From contig BTVX01000019.1 of NCBI GenBank assembly GCA_045862995.1, positions 1 through 64,000 on the forward strand: a DNA stretch of 64,000 nucleotides, read 5' to 3'. Source of the stretch: UBA2387 sp019454665 (GTDB lineage: Bacteria; Armatimonadota; Fimbriimonadia; Fimbriimonadales; Fimbriimonadaceae). Shown here one piece after another: positions 61,348 to 64,000 of the stretch. Positions within the stretch are counted from its first letter, which is position 1, and each line of letters opens with the position of its first letter. The notes beneath the pieces were generated by a model. The model was not told where the DNA came from. It saw only the letters and a list, made by a program, of their open reading frames with translations, and did no database searches. A program made the translations under genes and the position numbers.

Positions 61348-62411
61348 AACACCGGCTCGGTTGGGCGGGGGAGGCGGAGTTCGACCGGCAGGAGCGGGCG
61401 AAGGGGGGCCGATGGAAGGCGTTGGTACCAGTAGGCCGTGCTCGAAAAGTCGTTCCACAGCTTGTTCGCGTGGCCGTGCTCGATGGTCACGCGGATGCTC
61501 TCCCGGAAGCGGATCGGGTCCTCGATGTGGTACCGGTACATCGAGTTCTTCCCTTTCCAGGGCCATTCGCTGTTCCCCGAGTAGAGGATCAAGCCGTGAT
61601 AGGGTGCCGAATACTCCGTGCGCGGGCAGAACGCCATATTGAAGTAGTCTTCAGTTCCGGTGCCGTGCAACGAAGGCGGCCATGGCTCTCCGTCCACAAA
61701 GATCATGTCGTCGCCTTCGCCGTACCAATCGTTGCCTTGCCTATGGAAGCAGTCTATGTGCAGGTTGCACCCCACGTACACGCCTTGTCCGGTCGCCTCC
61801 AGGAGCGTGTAGTTGCCATCGCCCGTCACGTTAGGCTGCCTGGACCAGACGTCCCAGATGTTCTCGTTGTTCAACTTCTCCGTAAGCCAACCTTCGGTGG
61901 GGTTCTCGCGATGCCACGTGGCACAGAATCGCGCGACCTCGGGACCGAGCGGCGCGGGGTATTCCTCGTAGTCAATGTAGAAGTAAATGTTGATGGGCCG
62001 GTCGCTTTGGTTCTCGATCTCGATGCGCGCCGAGTCGAACGGCATCGCCCACCAGCAGTTCATGCCGCGCCCGTCTTGGGGCGACATTTGCAGCGGCAGC
62101 GAGACGAACTCCTTCATCAAGCCGTGGCCCATGCCGAAGAAGTCGCCCAACGGCACCTCGACGCACGGGTGCTCCTGCCCATCCCAGAACATCCGGATGA
62201 TGGCCTTGCGCGGGAACGAGTCGTCGTTGCCAACGGTCATCCAGATGTGCTTGACACAGCCAGGCCGGTCGGATTCCATGAGCGTGCGCGTCTTGCCGGG
62301 TTCGAACACCCACCAGTCGGAGTTGTTGCCGGCGCGGTCGTAGCTGCTGGCGCGTCGCGAGCGAAAGTCGCGAAGCCGGGCGAGGTCGCTGAGGGTGGTG
62401 AATCCGAGCAT
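61344..62411 (-). CDS. DUF2961 / GH172-like glycoside hydrolase
   Basis: A 355-aa protein of the DUF2961 family. It opens with a segment ending NNSDWWVFEPGKT, then MFWDGQEHPCVEVPLGDFFG, GMNCWWAMPF and LHGTGTEDYFNMAF. Family members in GH172 act on difructose and arabinofuranoside linkages, which would fit the GH127 gene upstream in the region. ATG at 62411 is chosen; no signal peptide is seen. Confidence 0.85.
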   Translation of the reverse strand: MLGFTTLSDLARLRDFRSRRASSYDRAGNNSDWWVFEPGKTRTLMESDRPGCVKHIWMTVGNDDSFPRKAIIRMFWDGQEHPCVEVPLGDFFGMGHGLMKEFVSLPLQMSPQDGRGMNCWWAMPFDSARIEIENQSDRPINIYFYIDYEEYPAPLGPEVARFCATWHRENPTEGWLTEKLNNENIWDVWSRQPNVTGDGNYTLLEATGQGVYVGCNLHIDCFHRQGNDWYGEGDDMIFVDGEPWPPSLHGTGTEDYFNMAFCPRTEYSAPYHGLILYSGNSEWPWKGKNSMYRYHIEDPIRFRESIRVTIEHGHANKLWNDFSSTAYWYQRLPSAPLRPLLPVELRLPRPTEPVF

Positions 62412-62457
62412 CGGCGTGATTATGCCCCGGGACGACACAATGGGGAGACGTACCCCC

Positions 62458-63594
62458 ATGCTCGACCCACTACCCACTCAAGCGCTCGCTCTCGCCCAAG
62501 GACGCGAGGCGGACGCCAACGCGATCGCAGACGTCGCCGCCCAAACCAGCCCCGAGGCGGCGGCGTGGGCGTTCACCCAGTGGCGGCTGCGCGAGCGGGC
62601 CAAGAGGAAGTTCGCGCGGGCCGAGCAGATGCTGTTCAGCGCCGAGGCACTCGAGCAGGCCACGCACGAGCAGGTCGCTGCTTATCACGCCACTTTGTTC
62701 CCGATCGGTGCCCTTATCGGCGACTTGTGCACCGGGATCGGCGGCGATGCCATCGCTCTGGCGTGGCGCGGACCGGTCCTGGGCTACGAGCCGGACGGCG
62801 CGCGGGCCGCGCTCGCAAGGCACAATCTGGCCGCCCACGGTTTGGGCGGCGAGGTTCGGGAGGAGGACTGCTTAGGGGCCGATTGGTCGTTCGACTTCGC
62901 CTTCGCCGATCCGGCACGCCGGGTCGAAGGGAGGCGAACCCTGAGGATGGACGAGTTCCAGCCCGACCCCGCACGACTGGCCGAGCGCATGAAGAGCCTC
63001 AGGCTGGGGGCGATCAAGCTCTCGCCGCTGCTCAAAGACGAGGACCTGATGGCCCTGGGTGGGCGGGTCGAGTTCTTGAGCCACGAGGGCGAATGCAAGG
63101 AGGCCCTCGTTTTGCTGGGCGCCGACTCGGGCGAGCCCGGCTACGAAGCCGTCCACATTGAAAGCGGCGAGCGATTGGCGGGCTCGCCCACTCCACGGCG
63201 AATGACCCTGACCGACGAACCCGAGACGTGGTTCTTTGAAGCGGACCCCGCGGTGATCCGGGCCCACGCCCTGCCTGCGTTGGCCGAGCGGTACGACTTG
63301 TTCCCCCTGGGCCGCTCCAACGGCTATCTGACCGGGCGTAGCAACGTGGAATCTAGCTGGCTGAAAGCTTACCGAATCGTAGGGTTTGCTCCCACCGATC
63401 CACGCCAGGCTGGCCGAGCTCTGACCGAGCTCAACTCCGCTACTCCGGCCGTAAAAACGCGCAGCGTCAATGTTGACCCGTTCGAGTTTGGACGCAAGCT
63501 GCGGTTGAAGGGCAGGCGAAGATTCGCGCTGGCCTACTTCCCTTCCACGCAGGGGCGTCTGATGGGCCTGATTCTGGACGCATCAACCCTGTAG
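62458..63594 (+). CDS. Class I SAM methyltransferase with THUMP-like C-terminus
   Basis: A 378-aa protein. A helical N-terminus is followed by a Rossmann methyltransferase: GDLCTGIGGDAIAL (SAM-binding motif I), YEPD, and FDFAFADPARR (motif IV). A C-terminal region resembles the THUMP-like domain of bacterial proteins of this length (PLGRSNGYLTGRSN, then FALAYFPSTQG). The target is unknown, probably nucleic acid. ATG at 62458 is used; 62440 is possible. It is divergent from the DUF2961 gene. Confidence 0.82.
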   Translation: MLDPLPTQALALAQGREADANAIADVAAQTSPEAAAWAFTQWRLRERAKRKFARAEQMLFSAEALEQATHEQVAAYHATLFPIGALIGDLCTGIGGDAIALAWRGPVLGYEPDGARAALARHNLAAHGLGGEVREEDCLGADWSFDFAFADPARRVEGRRTLRMDEFQPDPARLAERMKSLRLGAIKLSPLLKDEDLMALGGRVEFLSHEGECKEALVLLGADSGEPGYEAVHIESGERLAGSPTPRRMTLTDEPETWFFEADPAVIRAHALPALAERYDLFPLGRSNGYLTGRSNVESSWLKAYRIVGFAPTDPRQAGRALTELNSATPAVKTRSVNVDPFEFGRKLRLKGRRRFALAYFPSTQGRLMGLILDASTL

Positions 63595-63605
63595 ACCCGC
63601 CACAC

Positions 63606-64000
63606 TCAGTCGCTGCCTAGGCCAGCGACCTCTTCCAGCAACAGCCGAATCTCGCGCAACGCGCCGACAGCGGCTTCGATGCCGACGTTCGTCGTCTCGA
63701 CGGCGTCGAGCAACGTATCCTTGGCCTGCCCCGCCGTCTCGCCGATCGAAACCAGGGTGCTTCCCGAGCGTTGGGAATCGCTCGCCAGTTGATCGGAGCG
63801 CTCGCCGAGCGCGGCCACCCCATCGTTCTCAAACGAATCGCGCACCTGCTCGAGCGACGCCTCGACGCCGCTGCCCACTTCTTCCTGACCGGATTGGAGG
63901 ACCTCGCGAAGCCGATCGGCCGTCTGCTGAAGTTGGTCGGCCAACTGTTGGGACCTGTCTTCGAGTCCCGGCACGACCTCGTCTGCGATGTATCGCTGCA
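63606..64000 (-). CDS. Coiled-coil protein, 5'-truncated by window edge
   Basis: The frame stays open to the right edge of the window, so the true start is outside. The visible 131 codons are almost all helical with heptad spacing (QLADQLQQTADRLREVL, SGVEASLEQVRDSF) and lack cysteines and aromatic residues. It resembles methyl-accepting chemotaxis or tape-measure type coiled coils in composition only. Family not recognised. Confidence 0.55.
   Translation of the reverse strand, partial: QRYIADEVVPGLEDRSQQLADQLQQTADRLREVLQSGQEEVGSGVEASLEQVRDSFENDGVAALGERSDQLASDSQRSGSTLVSIGETAGQAKDTLLDAVETTNVGIEAAVGALREIRLLLEEVAGLGSD

Overview
The window looks like a high-GC chromosomal segment of a Gram-negative-type environmental bacterium. 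The dockerin and RCC1 surface proteins, the split type IV pilus cluster, GH127/GH172 enzymes and intergenic tandem repeats fit Armatimonadota (Fimbriimonadales). That placement is an inference from gene content, not from a marker gene.

0.7-19.4 kb is one long minus-strand gene chain read from right to left. It starts with a Csx3-type ring nuclease and Cas6. A membrane-anchored SAVED-like protein and a CARF protein with a PD-(D/E)xK-like domain follow, then a possible sigma-like protein. Next is a block not expected in a CRISPR operon: a fused ubiquitin-like/E2-like protein, three membrane proteins (one only 54 residues), a VWA lipoprotein and a fused JAB-peptidase/E1 enzyme. After one unknown gene the chain ends with a type III-D effector set: HD-less Cas10, a Cas7-Cas5(Csx10)-Cas11-like fusion, a double Cas7, Csx19 and an insertion-bearing Cas7. 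A second paralogous CARF/nuclease-like protein is last. Many junctions are stop/start overlaps, so the ubiquitin-like genes appear to be translated with the CRISPR genes. No CRISPR array, cas1 or cas2 is visible. Related composite repeats lie at both ends of the chain (1-740 and 19.72-19.82 kb).

19.8-28.8 kb holds a second minus-strand operon: a secreted VWA membrane protein, a very large tubulin-like GTPase, an 817-aa membrane protein and a frameshifted membrane gene. It may be another accessory or conflict module.

28.8-35 kb carries a secreted HExxH protein, an RCC1-repeat/dockerin pair, a repeat-filled gap and an enolase-superfamily enzyme. 35.1-45.4 kb is a type IV pilus cluster on the minus strand (pilB, pilC, three pilin-like genes, a pilM-pilN fusion, pilO, pilQ, pilP-like). 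45.5-64 kb is mostly housekeeping and carbohydrate functions: a lipoprotein, RluD-type pseudouridine synthase, DusB, GNAT, GH127, a BcsB/GT2 exopolysaccharide pair, an S9 peptidase, a DUF1080 protein, nuoC-nuoA, a MNT-HepT toxin-antitoxin pair, a DUF2961/GH172 enzyme, a methyltransferase and a partial coiled-coil gene. An intergenic hairpin repeat recurs at 0.54, 33.4, 33.6 and 47.2 kb, with a compensatory base change in its stem.
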